DNA of 64,000 bases from Alopecurus myosuroides (lineage: Eukaryota; Streptophyta; Magnoliopsida; Poales; Poaceae): positions 81,386,020-81,450,019 of the forward strand of contig CM054058.1 of the NCBI GenBank assembly GCA_028641055.1, written 5' to 3'. Positions 20,726 to 33,198 of the stretch are shown one piece after another; position 1 is the first letter of the stretch; each line of letters opens with the position of its first letter. Below the pieces are notes generated by a model. That model saw only the letters and a program-made list of their open reading frames with translations. It ran no database searches and was not told the origin of the DNA. Made by a program: the position numbers and the translations under genes.

Positions 20726-23700
20726 TTTAGAGACACTAAGTACATATTTATTGGAATTTAAAAGTGCCCCTAAATATCTATCGTGCTATACTGATTAGCT
20801 TTTACGGTATGACAGACTGCCGCTTGTCTTGTAATGTCACGCTAATTCTGGACGAAACAACTTAGTATTCTTTACATGTGTGCCTCGTATCACACACTTG
20901 AGAACACAAGTCACGGTCGGTCCTTGATGACTATCTTTACTATTAAATTGGAGTTGGTCTACGTTGGCCCCCCGTCATGCTATGGTCTGCCATTCGATCG
21001 ATCCCTATCGATAAAAATGGCAATGTACGATTAATGTCGTTTACTTCCATTTCCAGCCTATATCAATATCATTAGCAATCAGCAATCAATACGAATGGTT
21101 ACAGGTCAACCGTAGCATTTCCTTTCCTGTATAGCCAAATCGTCTGCCTTTTTCCTTCGACGACGTGCGAGCACCACATAGGCCAAGCCCAACACAACCC
21201 CACGCCTCGAGACCTAGATATAATTTCCGCATGGCCGCCGTCCTAGCTACTGATCTCCGCACATTGTTCCATGTTCTCTCCCACAGCCAGCATGCCTGCT
21301 GGCGCCGTCCCGTGGGAGCCTGCCCGTCGCGCCGAGTGAGCCTAATCGCCGCTGTGGTGCGGGGCTGCTCTCTGCAGCCGCTCCATGCGAGCCGGCCACG
21401 CTGCACGCCGCCACGAGAGGATGCCCGCACGCATGCGCTTCACCCACCTGTCCCAGGTCGACGTCTTCCCTGCAGTTGGACGACAGGATCCTGCAGCTCG
21501 ATTACAGCTTAGTGGGATCAAAGCTCACCCCCTACATGACTACCCAATCCAGCGGTGCTATGCCAATCTTTTCCATGTACTTCTCTTTTTTTGTGTATGT
21601 GCGTGTTAGCTATTGTATGCATCTTAAACAATTTAGGTTTGTACAATGAATGTGGATCAAAATTTCACGAAACTGAACACATCTCTGTTAGTGGTCAAGC
21701 GAGGCGTGAAACTGGCGTGAATGGCATATTTCCCGTGAAAAGGTAAAATAAGATCAATACATAATCAAGGCATTGGGATGTCCCCTCCAATAGATGATTA
21801 CTCCTAAAAAGCAGCAATTAAGAAAAAATAAGGAGGAAGAATGCCGCTGTCTTATAGTATCTTCTTTTCCCCTGTCAAACTAAAGTTGTGTAATCTTCAT
21901 AGAAAGTAACACAGGTGTAGAGTTAAGGACCATGCAGAAGCTTTCTTTGACTCTTCTGATTAAGGTCTTTAGGAAAAGTAAGACTTCATTTTGAGAAGCT
22001 AATTTGTGATATTTACCATTCAAAAAATGTATGTAAAAATGTCATTATAACAATTTATTCCCATGTTTGCTTGCCACAGCAAGGTGAAGTGCCATCAAGC
22101 GTAAATGGCCACTTGAATCTCTTCGACCAAAACTTCAGGTATCTATACTACCGCTCATCAGATGCAAACAGTTTTTTTTTTCTTAGTGTAACGTGTGTTT
22201 GAAAGATCTGTGCTTCTTAACTTGTAAAATATAAATGGATATCAGATTTAGCTTAGCTTTGCAAATTTGATTGTGGGGACTAGGGATTCAGCCATGCTGC
22301 ACCGAGTATCCTACCAGAAACTCATTGATTGATACCATATCTGTCATCAGTAAATAAATATATTAATGAGGAAGAAAACTTGCAATACTATAGTGTGCCA
22401 AGTTCATCTTAACTTTATCGTTTCCCAATCAACTTTCAGCCTACTCATTGCAATACTATGCCCGGAAATCTTTGTACGTATCTGCGGACAATGATGGTAT
22501 TTCTTATCTTTGTATCCTAATACGTGAACTCATTGTAATTTGTATTTTTAATGTAGTCCCGGCCTCACACAAAATTGTTTTCTTTTTCTATAGAGAGACC
22601 GAGTTATTCTAATGAGAATTTGATCCAGGACGATCCAATTGAGAACAAGAACAACAATAAGTACACCCCATGATTTTGATATGCATACATGGTAAATCAG
22701 GTTTTTGTTGTCCTCGTGCCAAAATTGGAACAAAGGATTGCATCAATCTTGACCGATAGTATTCATCGTTGAGACTTTATGCCCTCGAACACATGACATC
22801 AGGTTGTTTTAAAGCCTTAGACAATATGCATATATATTTGGAGGGTCAGCTATGATCGATTTCTCATATGGGAACAAATCATATGTTGGCTGCTTTGTTC
22901 TTTTGAGCAATAGGAGTTAATCACCCATATGCCTTTCTAGACTGATGCAGTTGAAGCTTGCAATCAGATCCAGAAGACTAACCCCTCTAATCGATGGTTC
23001 TGCTGGTCCTTCCCAAGGTAGGCAGGCTTATATGGTAAGTGCCTATGTTCTGGATGATGTGCGAGGAGATTAGAGTGCACGCTTGGGGAATGGAATTTGG
23101 AGAGACGATTGTAGAACGCCATCGTCTCCACTTTCATGATTTAGTTTGTTCATGTTTGCTATTTTCTTTGTTTTCAAGTGGTTACTTTCGTTTTCTCAGC
23201 TCAGCTTGCAGTTACAGTTTTGATTTATCAGATTTATGAGTTAGCCGAATTGTCCAAATTTATATCATCCAATTTATTTATAATCGAACTCCACAAAAAT
23301 GTTTCGTTAGTTACAATGTTCTCATTCTTTCACCTCTTACATTTATCTGGTCTGGAGACAGGAGCCAATCATCAAGATGCCTTTCGTAGGCTGATACAAA
23401 TGGAGTTTGCAATCATTTACTTTTTAGATGCTCGCAATCAGATCCAAAGGACTAATGAAACTATAGCTGTCAAATTGATCAAAGCAGGTACAACAACACA
23501 TTAGGCTTAAAAATTTAAGATGCATATATCAACACTTATTTCACATACACTTTGTGTTGTTTAGGAACATGTTTGTTTTGCATGTGTGTTTTAGTTTTGT
23601 CCCAAGACTATGTGCTTTGTCTGCATAAACATTAGTTAGTGTTTGCTGCCAAGTTAGTCTGTTATTAGAGGATATCGTTTTGTGGATTCATTTGGTTACT

Positions 23701-24805
23701 ATTGGGGGATGTCTACATCGTCCCTCCTATCTGAACACGTTGAAATGGTCGAATATTTCAAAAATGCTTATTTGTAATTGCAGAATTAATGTATTATATC
23801 TCATAGTTGAAATGGTTGAATATTTACTTGGCCTAAAAAAAAATATCTAGGTGCTGATACAAAACTGATATTCTTGCTTCTATATGTGCCTATATGTGGT
23901 TTCCTCTAGCCTGCATTTCGATTTTTACCACTTTGTGGCTGGCAATTTATCCTGGAAAGATCCTCTGTTGTTGGTTCCTTGTGCAAAACTTGTTGTGTCA
24001 TTTTCGAAGACGTTTGTGAAGGAAGGAGTTTTTCATGTTGTAGAGCAACTTGTATGACTAGAAATGTCAAATCCAATGCCATTTCAAGTATCACCATGGG
24101 AAAAGGATATTGATTCTGTTGCACATCCTTCAAGAAGCAGCCGCCATCACTGTAGGATTCCTGATCAATACCGTATTCCCTGGATGAATGCTTAGCTATA
24201 GGATTCCTGATCAATACGGTATTCCCTGGAAAAGGGTTTACACACCGTTAGGGATATGTCAATTGCTTAGCTATAGCAATGGGACTGAATAGTAAAACGA
24301 TATGCTTATGACTTTTTAGATAATGCATGCTTCTCTCGAATGTCCAGTTCCTTTGGACAAAATAATTGTAGCGATTTTCTTAAAATGGTCTAACAATAGA
24401 AATCGCAAACACAACAAATCTTGGTGGTGTTTATAAAATTGAATGAACTTTATTATAAAAAAAATCCATTTATTTTACCGTTGCAACACAAATGTGGAGG
24501 CGTGGAGACACTCTATTTATGGATACATGCTGAGACAAATGTGGAGTCAATCGCGTGGAGCCGACTCTACTCAATTCGCATGTGAAGCCGAGCAACAAGA
24601 CCAAGGTTAAGCTTATGCGATCTTGGGCAATTAATATTGTTGTTTTTAATCACCCAGAAAATTGTTGCTTCTATGCATATGATGTCAATTTATAGTTTTT
24701 AATCGAATTAAAATTTAGCAAGTGTTTTTTGCAATATTATTTATCTATATCTCTTTTCTATATAAATTATATTGTGTGTAGCAAAAAAATTGAGGACCCG
24801 TGGCA
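20726..24805. other. Intergenic DNA, no confident gene
   Basis: A GC-rich island at 21160-21520 opens frames on both strands, none with recognisable domains. Around 22928-22985 and 23380-23455 a block about GATGCAGTTGAAGCTTGCAA recurs in diverged form, suggesting an old local duplication. At 24154-24230 a ~43-bp unit (AGGATTCCTGATCAATAC...) is repeated twice. An island ending QGEVPSSVNGHLNLFDQNF at about 22080-22138 next to a GT could be an orphan exon. Confidence 0.4.
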
Positions 24806-24828
24806 ACGCACCGGCATTCAACTAGTAT
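24806..24828 (+). mobile_element. Helitron-like 3' terminus
   Basis: CCCGTGGCAACGCACCGG followed by CATTCAACTAG and T gives a hairpin-plus-CTAG end like those at 1207 and 26046. The 5' end was not located. Confidence 0.35.
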
Positions 24829-24829
24829 G

Positions 24830-26045
24830 TATAAAGTTAAACATGCATGTCTTTGGCTGGTCTTTTGCTGCAAAAATACTTTTGTGCATTTTTGGCAAGA
24901 TAGTTGGGCGATTTGCAATTAACCACTTGCATGTGGGCAGCTAAAACAAGGATCAGCCAAATGCAAATTTGCACAACTGAACAACCTCTGTCCTCCCTTT
25001 GGTTTTGTCTTTCTTTTAGGCAGGAAACTTCGAAGGACACGGCCAAACAATATAAGTATGATAGAGTAAAAAACATATATTAGTGTTTAATTAGAATAAT
25101 GTGTGGGCCCGGGGGGGGGGGGGGGATTGCCCCATCCCCTATGGTAAGATGTAAAAACTATTAATAATTTTGCAAACATGAATATGCAAGATTCAGTTGT
25201 TCAAAATAGTTAACTTTATAAACATCGTCAAAATTCAATTGAAGTGGCCTCAATCACAAATTACTTAAATGTCATTAAGTTAGACTGAATTAAAGGATAA
25301 AATGAATTCATGGTCACTGAGTTGGATTGATTTCTCGTACTTGAAACAATCTTTATCTAAAAAAAATTAAAGTTTAAAATAGCTGCCTATTGCATTTAGC
25401 TGAGGATATGAAAGGCTATAGCGGGCTAATTCATTTAGCATTTTCCGAGAAGGAAAATTTTAGTCATATTTTGACTCAAATGTGATTCAAGGTACAACTC
25501 ATTCAACTTTTCAACGCAAACAAGTATTAAACTATTCAACACATAAGTTTAATCCGACCAAATCGCAAAGACATTTAGAAAACAAAATGACAAAAAGAAG
25601 AAGAGAAGAAAAAATCAGAACATAGGAAGTTTAGCGGCTAAATTAGGGGTTATTTAGGGGCTAAATAGGGCTATAACCGGCTATTATCGGGGTTTTTTTT
25701 TCATTTAGCCTACAAATTAGATAGCCTTAGCCGGAGGTCTCCCAAAGGCTATAGCCTAGCTATATCCGACTATTTAAAACTCTGGAAAGAATATATATTA
25801 GCAGAGTGTCATATAGATTTATAATCATGTATGTTTTCCAATATATTCGATTTTGCATTAAAAACCTAAAAGAATCTCTACAGCAACAGCGCATAAACTA
25901 TCTAGCGAACTTTATGGATTTAAGACAATATATCTTGTGCACTTTTGCATACTATTATGCGTGTCAGGAAATTTCAATAACTACGTAATTTTAATAGAGA
26001 TAGAGACACAAAATCTATTGAAATTAACCTCACTGTCCCATTCCC
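24830..26045. other. AT-rich intergenic DNA
   Basis: Includes a G run at 25109-25127 and, at 25380-25790, repeated GGCTATA/TAGCC words in both orientations resembling a decayed foldback transposon. No gene is seen. It may be the body of a non-autonomous Helitron ending at 26071. Confidence 0.35.
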
Positions 26046-26071
26046 GCGCGGGCGAACAGGGGAAATCCTAG
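26046..26071 (+). mobile_element. Helitron-like 3' terminus
   Basis: A perfect palindrome CCCGCGCGGG is followed by CGAACAGGGGAAATCCTAG and T. The combination fits a Helitron 3' end. No 5' TC end was assigned. Confidence 0.35.
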
Positions 26072-26074
26072 TTT

Positions 26075-27165
26075 TCCGCCACCTCTAGTCCCTACCCTCC
26101 TTGCTCTCTCCTACGCCGCCGCTAGTGCGGCCCGACGGGCGTTGCCCGTGCGCTGCGGGTGTCGGCGACAACGGCCTCCTCTTCCCCACGCGTAGGGCCA
26201 GGCGGTGCGGAGGCGGTGCGGCACAAGGCGTCCTGCGGCGGTGCGCCCTCGACCGGCCGATGGTCCGAAGGGGTCGGGTGGTCATCGTGGCAACAAAGCT
26301 GACCCTTGGCTGATAGGAGCTGTGGGTGTCCGAGGTGGCCGACAGTGCCCTCCCGGCCCAGATCTGGGTTCTGGGCTCCATTTGGGCCTTGGAGGGCCAC
26401 CTTAGACGCGGTGGGGGCTCTCCTGGTCGACAGAGGTACATGTGCTCATGCCGGGGGTGGTGGCGTGCCTGGTGCAGTTTGGCGGCAGGGACTTTACGGG
26501 ACCACTCGCGGCCAGGCTAAGCCAGTGAGGGCCTGGTGTGTCCCCAATGCTGCATCCGGTCAGCTACCGCAGTGGAGGTCCTTCCTTCATGCGTGCTACT
26601 GTACTGCCACCCCTCCACGGAGTTCCTTCTTATCGGTCCTCCGACTTCGCGACGTCGATCACGGGGAGACGGTTGCGGTGATTGCAAGACCGTGGTGGCT
26701 CGTGCCGGTGGATGGAAAGCTTGATGGAGTGCTTCTGAATGCCACGAGGCGTGGTTTTTTTTTGGGCTCGGGAGAAATCCCTATCGTCTCGACACCGACA
26801 CGGCGACGCCTACGGGTGTGGCCTTCCTTCATGAAGGGCGTCGGGTGTACCCCTTCCCTACCCAGTAGCGTAGCGGGGGGTACCCTAGAACGTGCACGAG
26901 GATAACCCTGGGATCGGTTGGGCAGCAGCGTCGTCATCGTCGATCACCTTCTTGGAGTTGTTGCTTGGTATGCGACGTTTCGGGGTGCGGTGGTGAGTCA
27001 TCTTTGTTTTTGTCGCTCCGCCATTGTCGGCGTTTTATTCTTTTCCTTTTCTTTTCTATATTTTTTTTGTCTTATCTTGTGCTGTTTGCCCTAGTAATAT
27101 TATCGCTTTGTGTCGGTCGGTTGCTATAATAATATAGCGGGGCAAAAGCCTATTTCAAGAACTAC
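26075..27165 (+). mobile_element. GC-rich non-coding element with LINE-type 3' tail
   Basis: About 900 bp of GC-rich sequence passes into a T-rich tail ending with ATAGCGGGGCAAAAGCCT. The LINE at 29252-33360 ends almost identically (AAAGCGGGGCGTAAAGCCTG). No reverse-transcriptase or endonuclease motifs are present, and the frames (for example 26306-26905) have no recognisable domain. It is either a heavily rearranged LINE or a non-autonomous element using the same LINE tail. Start position is approximate. Confidence 0.45.
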
Positions 27166-27283
27166 TTTTTAAAAAGAGGGAGAGACATAAATTGCTTAAC
27201 AATTGGTATTGGTACTTACAGTACATAAATACACACCTTTTCAGCTTCTATCTACTTGCCGTAAACGCATGAACATATACCTC

Positions 27284-27304
27284 TGCAAAAAAAAAAAAAA
27301 AAAA
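27284..27304. repeat. Poly-A tract
   Basis: A run of about 20 A residues upstream of F-box gene 1. It may be the tail of a degraded retroelement on the plus strand. Confidence 0.5.
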
Positions 27305-27566
27305 CGCATTTACCTATATCACCTGCCCGAATTTTTAAAGAGAAGTCGCCGTGTAGCTTCCCTGGCCATGTGGTACTAATAATAACTAGCAGGTGCGGTG
27401 CGGCGGTGCGAACCTAACAAACTCCAACACAGCGGAAATACATCAAGGTTTAGGTATACGAGGGGCAAAATCCCCAGCTCACGTCCGCGTCTCTGTCCCG
27501 ACGCCGCCTGCCTTCCTGCTCCGCCACGCATCAGAGCGCGTCTGCTCAAGGGAAAGAGCTAGAGCC

Positions 27567-28709
27567 ATGCCTCGCCGAGGCAGGAGGCTCCCGGAGGAGA
27601 TCGCCATCTGGGAGATCCTTGTCCGTCTCCCCGCAAAATCCCTCCTCCGCTGCCGTGCCGTTTGCCGCCTGTGGCGCCACGCCACCTCTGCCCGTGACTT
27701 TCTCCTCGCCCACCACGCCCGCCAGCCCTGCCTCCCCATCGTCTCAGGTGAACTCGTCGCCGGTTCTGAGCACGTCGGCGCCCGCTACGAGGACTTCCTC
27801 ACCTTCGATCACCGGGCCGCCAACGCCAAGCTCCAACCAGTCGCCCGGCTTGACTATTTCTTCAATCTCGAGGCCTCATGTGACGGCCTCCTCGTGCTCT
27901 CCCAACGTGGCCCAACTGGCACCACCAGCTTCTCTATATGCAACCCGGCCACCCGTGAGCACGCTCCCCTTAGGCAGCTCAGTTCTTCCAGTGTATTGGG
28001 ACTGTACATGCACCGTCCTACCGGTGAGTACCGGTTGTTACTTCACCAAAAGACCGAAGGATCTCTGCAGCCTAATGGTAAAATTGGCTGTTATGTCTTC
28101 CCGTTGTGCTCCGGCCAGCCACCGAGGTACATTCAGGCCATGAGGCCCACTGCAGCGACATGGTTGCGCTTGAACACACCTGCCCTGGTCCGTGATAGCC
28201 TTCATTGGTTCCCAGTGCAACATAAGAGCAAAGGCAGACTGGTGTTGGTATTTGACACCACAACCGAGTTGTTCCGGCGGATGTTTGCTCCAGTTGTCGG
28301 CCCCAAGTCAAATGTCTTTGAGATGGATGGTACCCTTGGCATCTATAGCTATAACGATGGCGATGGCGAGAAAGTTGTTGATATATGGGTTTTGCAGAAC
28401 TACGAAAGCGAGGCTTGGTCCTACAAGTACAACGTCAAAGTGCCGGTCACAGAAATCAGGAGGCGGTTCGGAGGGTGGAGTGACCCTTGGTATCGCAGCA
28501 TTGTGTCGGTGGATGGTGACGTCCTCTTGCTGCTCAGTCATGGCGGGACTATGTTTTACGTCAACACTAATGGCGAATTGGTTGACAGCTTCCATCGCGA
28601 TGGCCAACGCATCTATGTTTGGGACATTCGGCTCAAGCAAACTCTTGTTCCACATAATTTTCTCACGGCACTTGAAGGTTATGTTGTGAATGCTTCGCCT
28701 TTTCTCTGA
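27567..28709 (+). CDS. F-box protein (F-box gene 1)
   Basis: Single-exon gene of 380 codons. The ATG at 27567 (AGAGCCATGC) begins MPRRGRRLPEEIAIWEILVR; the open frame extends upstream without an ATG in a better context. Residues about 8-50 form an F-box (LPEEIAIWEILVRLPAKSLL, CRAVCRLWRHATSARDFLL), which binds Skp1 in SCF ubiquitin ligases. The rest resembles the F-box-associated region of grass F-box proteins, including SCDGLLVLS, SICNPATREHAPL, YMHRPTGEYRLLL, VRDSLHWFP, FDTTTELFRRM and VVDIWVLQNYE. The substrate is unknown. It is clearly paralogous to the gene at 54024, with the same ending (VVNASPFL versus AVNASPFI). No lesion is visible, so it may be functional. Confidence 0.85.
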   Translation: MPRRGRRLPEEIAIWEILVRLPAKSLLRCRAVCRLWRHATSARDFLLAHHARQPCLPIVSGELVAGSEHVGARYEDFLTFDHRAANAKLQPVARLDYFFNLEASCDGLLVLSQRGPTGTTSFSICNPATREHAPLRQLSSSSVLGLYMHRPTGEYRLLLHQKTEGSLQPNGKIGCYVFPLCSGQPPRYIQAMRPTAATWLRLNTPALVRDSLHWFPVQHKSKGRLVLVFDTTTELFRRMFAPVVGPKSNVFEMDGTLGIYSYNDGDGEKVVDIWVLQNYESEAWSYKYNVKVPVTEIRRRFGGWSDPWYRSIVSVDGDVLLLLSHGGTMFYVNTNGELVDSFHRDGQRIYVWDIRLKQTLVPHNFLTALEGYVVNASPFL

Positions 28710-29251
28710 TGGCTGTTGAGTGAGGTGGTTCCTCTCAGCGTCCTAGTTGTCATATTCTCATGAGCCTAGTTGTCACGTCATTTCGGGCTGACTTTGCTTT
28801 ATTTTACTTATATAGTGGTTTACAGTAGTACTCAAATAGTTAGCAGTCCATAGTGTATACGCCTTATGCCCTTATTCGTTAAGCTGAGGAATGAATTGCT
28901 TTTATTTTATTTATTTACTGCTTCTTCTTAGTATCGTACTCCCAACTGCTAGCAATCTATATTCTCATGTCCCTTGAAATGAATAAATTGTTTTATCTTC
29001 TTATATAGTGGTCTTCTTAATAGTCATCATGATGAGAAGAGGGAGGATTTCCTCTTTGTTGACTTGCAAGCTGCATCTAATTTTTAAAAGATGGTTGGAA
29101 AACTACTCGTTAACTTCAGTGATTGCATCACAAGTCAATTTATCAATGAAAAAGCCAGTTATAATTAAAATTTCTTCTTCATTCAGCTGCATATTGGTTA
29201 GGTTATAGACACTAATAAGCTCATCGTTATGGCGAGAATTGAACATGCTTA
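28710..29251. other. 3' flank of F-box gene 1
   Basis: No gene. Around 29040-29080 the text CTCTTTGTTGACTTGCAAGC matches the 3' flank of F-box gene 2 at 55690 and 56255. After the LINE, homology to the second flank resumes near 33547 (matching about 55967). The LINE target site, GAACATGCTTA, is at 29241-29251. Confidence 0.7.
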
Positions 29252-29529
29252 GATTGCGGCTATTAAGGCGAAAGAGATCTATGAGGGGACCCTTGCGTGT
29301 GAGGTCGGGGGTCCCGTCATCGGGGATCTCGGTGCAGGCGGCATCGGACCCGAGTGGGGACCGTAATGATCCACCTAGTGGTACGGAGGTCGTCGCCACG
29401 GCTGCTCAGGCGGGGCGACCGCGTGGGCGACCTCCCAAGACCCCCAAAGCTCCGTCCCGGCCCTCGACCTCTGGTAGGGCCCGATCTGTCCCCCGTAAGG
29501 GGACAACCCCAGACACGGTTTCCCAATGA
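29252..29529 (+). pseudogene. LINE ORF1, C-terminal remnant
   Basis: The frame ending at 29529 carries a basic, AT-hook-like tail (AGRPRGRPPKTPKAPSRP, then GRARSVPRKG) and ends VSQ with TGA. The N-terminal RNA-binding part is lost by 5' truncation. The stop overlaps the ORF2 start as ATGA at 29526-29529. ORF1 proteins bind LINE RNA (family knowledge). Confidence 0.7.
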
Positions 29530-32500
29530 ATCTCCCTATACGAGCTTTCATTTGGAACATGAGGGGGTTCGGACGTGATGGCTCGTCGAAACAACTGAGC
29601 GAGTACATGCGTCGGGACGATGTGGACATTGTTGGGATTCAAGAGACGATTAGACAAGACTTCTCCATCCACGAACTTCACCGCCTTAGTCCCTTCAAGT
29701 TTGCCTGGCAATGGCTACCGGCGACTGGACACTCAGGCGGGATCCTCCTTGGGGCCAAGGAGGATACCTTTGAGGTCGACGACATGGATCGCGGGGAATT
29801 CTTCGTAAGCATGCTGCTTACCCATAGACGCACCTCCCTATAGTGGGAGGTTATTATCGTCTATGGCCCTGCGGACCACAGTAGGTCGGACGCTTTCCTT
29901 GCCGAATTACGGGACAAAGTGGAGCGTTGCTCCACCCCGGTAGTTATTGCCGGGGACTTTAACCTCATAAGGTCCCCGGATGACAAGAGCTCGGCAAACG
30001 TGGATTCCCGGAGAATTGAGCTCTTCAACGACTGCATCGCGGACCTAGCTCTGAAGGAAATCAGGCGAGTAGGAGCGAGGTACACCTGGACTAATAACCG
30101 TACAGACCCGATCCGGAGCGTGCTGGATCGAGTCTTGGTCTCCGTCGACTGGGAGATGGCCTACCCCTTGTGCTCATTGCGAGCACTAACTAGAGTGGGG
30201 TCGGACCACACCCCTCTCCTGTTGTCTTCGGGGGGCTCCGTCCCTCCGAGACTGAACCGATTCCACTTCGAGAATTTCTGGTTGGAGATTCTAGGCTTCG
30301 TGGAGGCGGTTCAGACGAGGTGGATGTTTGACGAGGCCCACCCTCCGCGTTTGTTTAACGCGGTGGATGTCTGGCATCACTGTGCCCAGATGTCCCGCAA
30401 ATTTATGCGGGGTTGGGGTGCTAACGTGGGCGCGGAGGTCAAAAAGCGTAAGGCTTCTCTTTTGAGTGAGATCCAGGATCTTGACCGTACCTCTGATGCC
30501 ATGGGCCTCACAGCGGATGAGTGGCTACATAGGTATGCACTCGAAGACTCCCTTATGGAGATTTATAAGGGGGAGGAAATTTTCTGGCGTCAGCGGAGTC
30601 GCCAGAACTGGACCCTTAGGGGCGAGGCGAATACGGCATATTTCCATGCTATCGCCAATGGGCGTCGCCGGAAATGCTCTATCCCCTGCCTCTGGGCGGC
30701 TGATCGTCTCTTGGAGGAGCCGAGAGAGATCTCCTCCCATATATACTCCTTTTATAAGGAGTTATTTACTGCAGGCCCGCGCCTGGGGATTTCGCTTGAT
30801 CCGGACCTATGGCCAGCGAGGGCATGTGTCTCGGATGCGGAAAACACGGCGCTGACGCTCCCCTTTCTTGAGGAGGAGATCACCCGCACCGTTATGGCTA
30901 TGAAGGCCAAATCGGCCCCAGGGCCGGATGGTCTTCCGGTTACCTTCTTCCAGAACTTCTGGGAGACTATTAAGGCGGTCATCATGCCGATGTTCCAAGA
31001 ATTCTACATTGGGACCTTGGTGATGTCGCGCCTCAACTTTGGTGTGGTGACCCTGATCCCCAAGGTTGTGGGGGCTTCAGATATTCGCCAATTTCGACCA
31101 ATTACAGTCCTCAACGTTATACATAGAATATTCGCCAAAGTGTGTGCTACGAGACTGGCTCCTATTTTGGAGCGCCTCACACACCCCTATCAGTTTGCTT
31201 TCCTGAAGGGCCGGTTTATCCATGACGGGATTTTGGCCCTTCACGAAATCATTCATGAGGTGAAGGTCCGCCGGCAGAAGGGAGTGTTCCTTAAGCTGGA
31301 TTTCCAGAAAGCCTATGACCGCCTGGATTGGTCCTTCCTCCGTTTAGTATTGGAACGGAGAGTGCTAGATAACCGGATGATCTGCTGGATTATGCAACTG
31401 GTCATGAGCGGGAATACCGCCATCAACATTAACAGGGAAGTGGGCCCCTATTTTAGACCCACGTGTGGGGTGAGACAAGGGGACCCTATTTCACCCCTTC
31501 TCTTCAACGCGGCCGTGGATGTCCTCGCGGAGGTGTTGGAGCGTGCCAAAGCTTCGGGGCACATTACTGGTGTAGTGGGTCACCTGATCCCAGGCGGGGG
31601 GGGGGGGGGTAACCCATCTACAGTATGCGGATGACACCATGATCATGGTGGAAGGCTCGGAGCGGGATATTGCTAATCTTAAATTCCTCCTCCTTTGCTT
31701 TGAAGCCATGTCAGGCCTGAAGATCAACTTTGATAAAAGCGAAGTCGTGATCTTGGGCTACTCGCTTGAGGACCAGCAGCGGATTGCGGATAACCTGAAT
31801 TGCAGGCTGGCGCAATTCCCTATCACTTATCTGGGTGTGCCCACTCGTGACTCCCGGATCCTCATCAAGGATCTTGACCCGCTAGTTGAGCGGGTCAAAA
31901 CTAGGGCTGAGCCCTGGCAGGGGAGGTTCACATCCAAGGGGAGCAAGACCATTCTTATTGGCTCCTGCCTGTCTAGCCTTCCCATGTATATGATGGGGCT
32001 CTACCTGCTCCCGGAGGGCATCCACGCCAAGTTTGATAAAGAACTGTCCCGCTTCTTCTGGCAGGACGCGAAGGGTCACCAGAAATACCATATGGTGAAG
32101 TGGGCAGATATTTGCGCCCCCAAGGAATTTGGGGGCATAGGGATTTTGGCTTCCCGCCAGATGAATAAAGCCCTGATGCTAAAATGGGTCTGGCGAATCT
32201 TGCGAGAAGATGGGGGCCTTTGGTTACAACTGATCAAGGCCAAATATCTCCGAGGCTGCCCCATTTTGGCATGTGAAAGAAAGGAAGGCTCACAATTCTG
32301 GCGGGCCCTCCAGGCCATCAAACACGAGATTCGTAGGGGGATCTCCTTTTCCGTAGGCGACGGACGAGGGATCCTCTTCTGGCTTGACCCTTGGCTAGGG
32401 CCACGGCCCCTGCGTTTCGAGTTCCCGGAACTCTTTGCGATCTGTGCGGATCCGTCTATCTTGGTGGCGGGGGCGTTCACGCAGGGATCCTGGAATATTG

Positions 32501-33198
32501 GATTTCGTCGCACATTCGGTCCGAGGGAGGCAGATCAATGGGACAGCCTACTCGCTGCCCTCCCTCGAACATTAGCAACTGAGCCGGACTCGACCAAGTG
32601 GTCCCTTGCTTCATCGGGCACTTTCACGGTCGGGTCGGCTTATTGGGCCCTATTTAGTGGCCCCGAGACGGCGTGGGCGTCACACCTTTGGAAGGCGCCA
32701 ATGCCTTTGAAAATTAAGATATTCACCTGGCAACTTCTTCGAGACCGCCTCCCCTCGGGGGTGGAGGTGCTTAAGAGATTTGGTCCGGGAGATGGGGTTT
32801 GTCCCCTCTGTGCGGTTCTGGAGACCGGATCGCACATTCTGTTTTATTGTCCCGCAGCTCGCTTCATGTGGAACTTCATGGCGGAGGCGCTAGGGCCCGA
32901 GTGGCGAGCCCTAGACTTCAGCGAGTTCCTGGAAGTGCAGGCGAACCGTAGCGGGAGGAGGAGGCGCCTCTTCTGGTTACTGTTCGCTGCGATGACCTGG
33001 ACCTTATGGACTATTCGTAACAAGATGGTTATCGAGCGAGTCTTTCTTAGGCGTGCCTCTGACTCGGTGTTTAAATTCTTGGCTTTTCTGCAGCAGTGGA
33101 ATCCGCTATGTAGGCAGCGGGACTTGGAGAGGTTGGATGGCGCGATTCAGGCACTCGTGACGGCGGCTCGCCGCATCTGTTCCACTTCCAGCCGCTGA
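29526..33198 (+). pseudogene. LINE ORF2: endonuclease and reverse transcriptase
   Basis: ORF2 starts MNLPIRAFIWNMRGFG. Its N-terminal apurinic-type endonuclease shows IVGIQETI, IAGDFNLI, RIELFNDCI, YTWTNNR, LDRVLVS and GSDHTPLLL. A TAG at 29841-29843 sits just before WEVIIVYGP, where relatives would have a residue. The reverse transcriptase (about 30880-31750) shows KSAPGPDGLPVTFFQ, FRPITVLNV, FLKLDFQKAYDRLDW, CGVRQGDPISPLLF and the catalytic box QYADDTMIMVEGS at 31621-31659. A run of 14 G at 31596-31609 shifts the frame just before that box. The C-terminus has KIKIFTWQLLRDRLPSG and a CPLC...HILFYC zinc-binding motif (about 32700-32860), and ends at 33198. Confidence 0.9.

Noticed and set aside
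26306..26905. 199-codon frame in GC-rich DNA
   Set aside because: Open frames exist on both strands over the same bases, none with domains, and the region ends in a LINE-type tail, so it is a non-coding element.
27619..28143. Second open frame inside F-box gene 1 (and counterpart 54076-54651 in gene 2)
   Set aside because: These are +1 frame shadows of GC-rich F-box coding sequence; the landmarks and stop position fit the main frame only.
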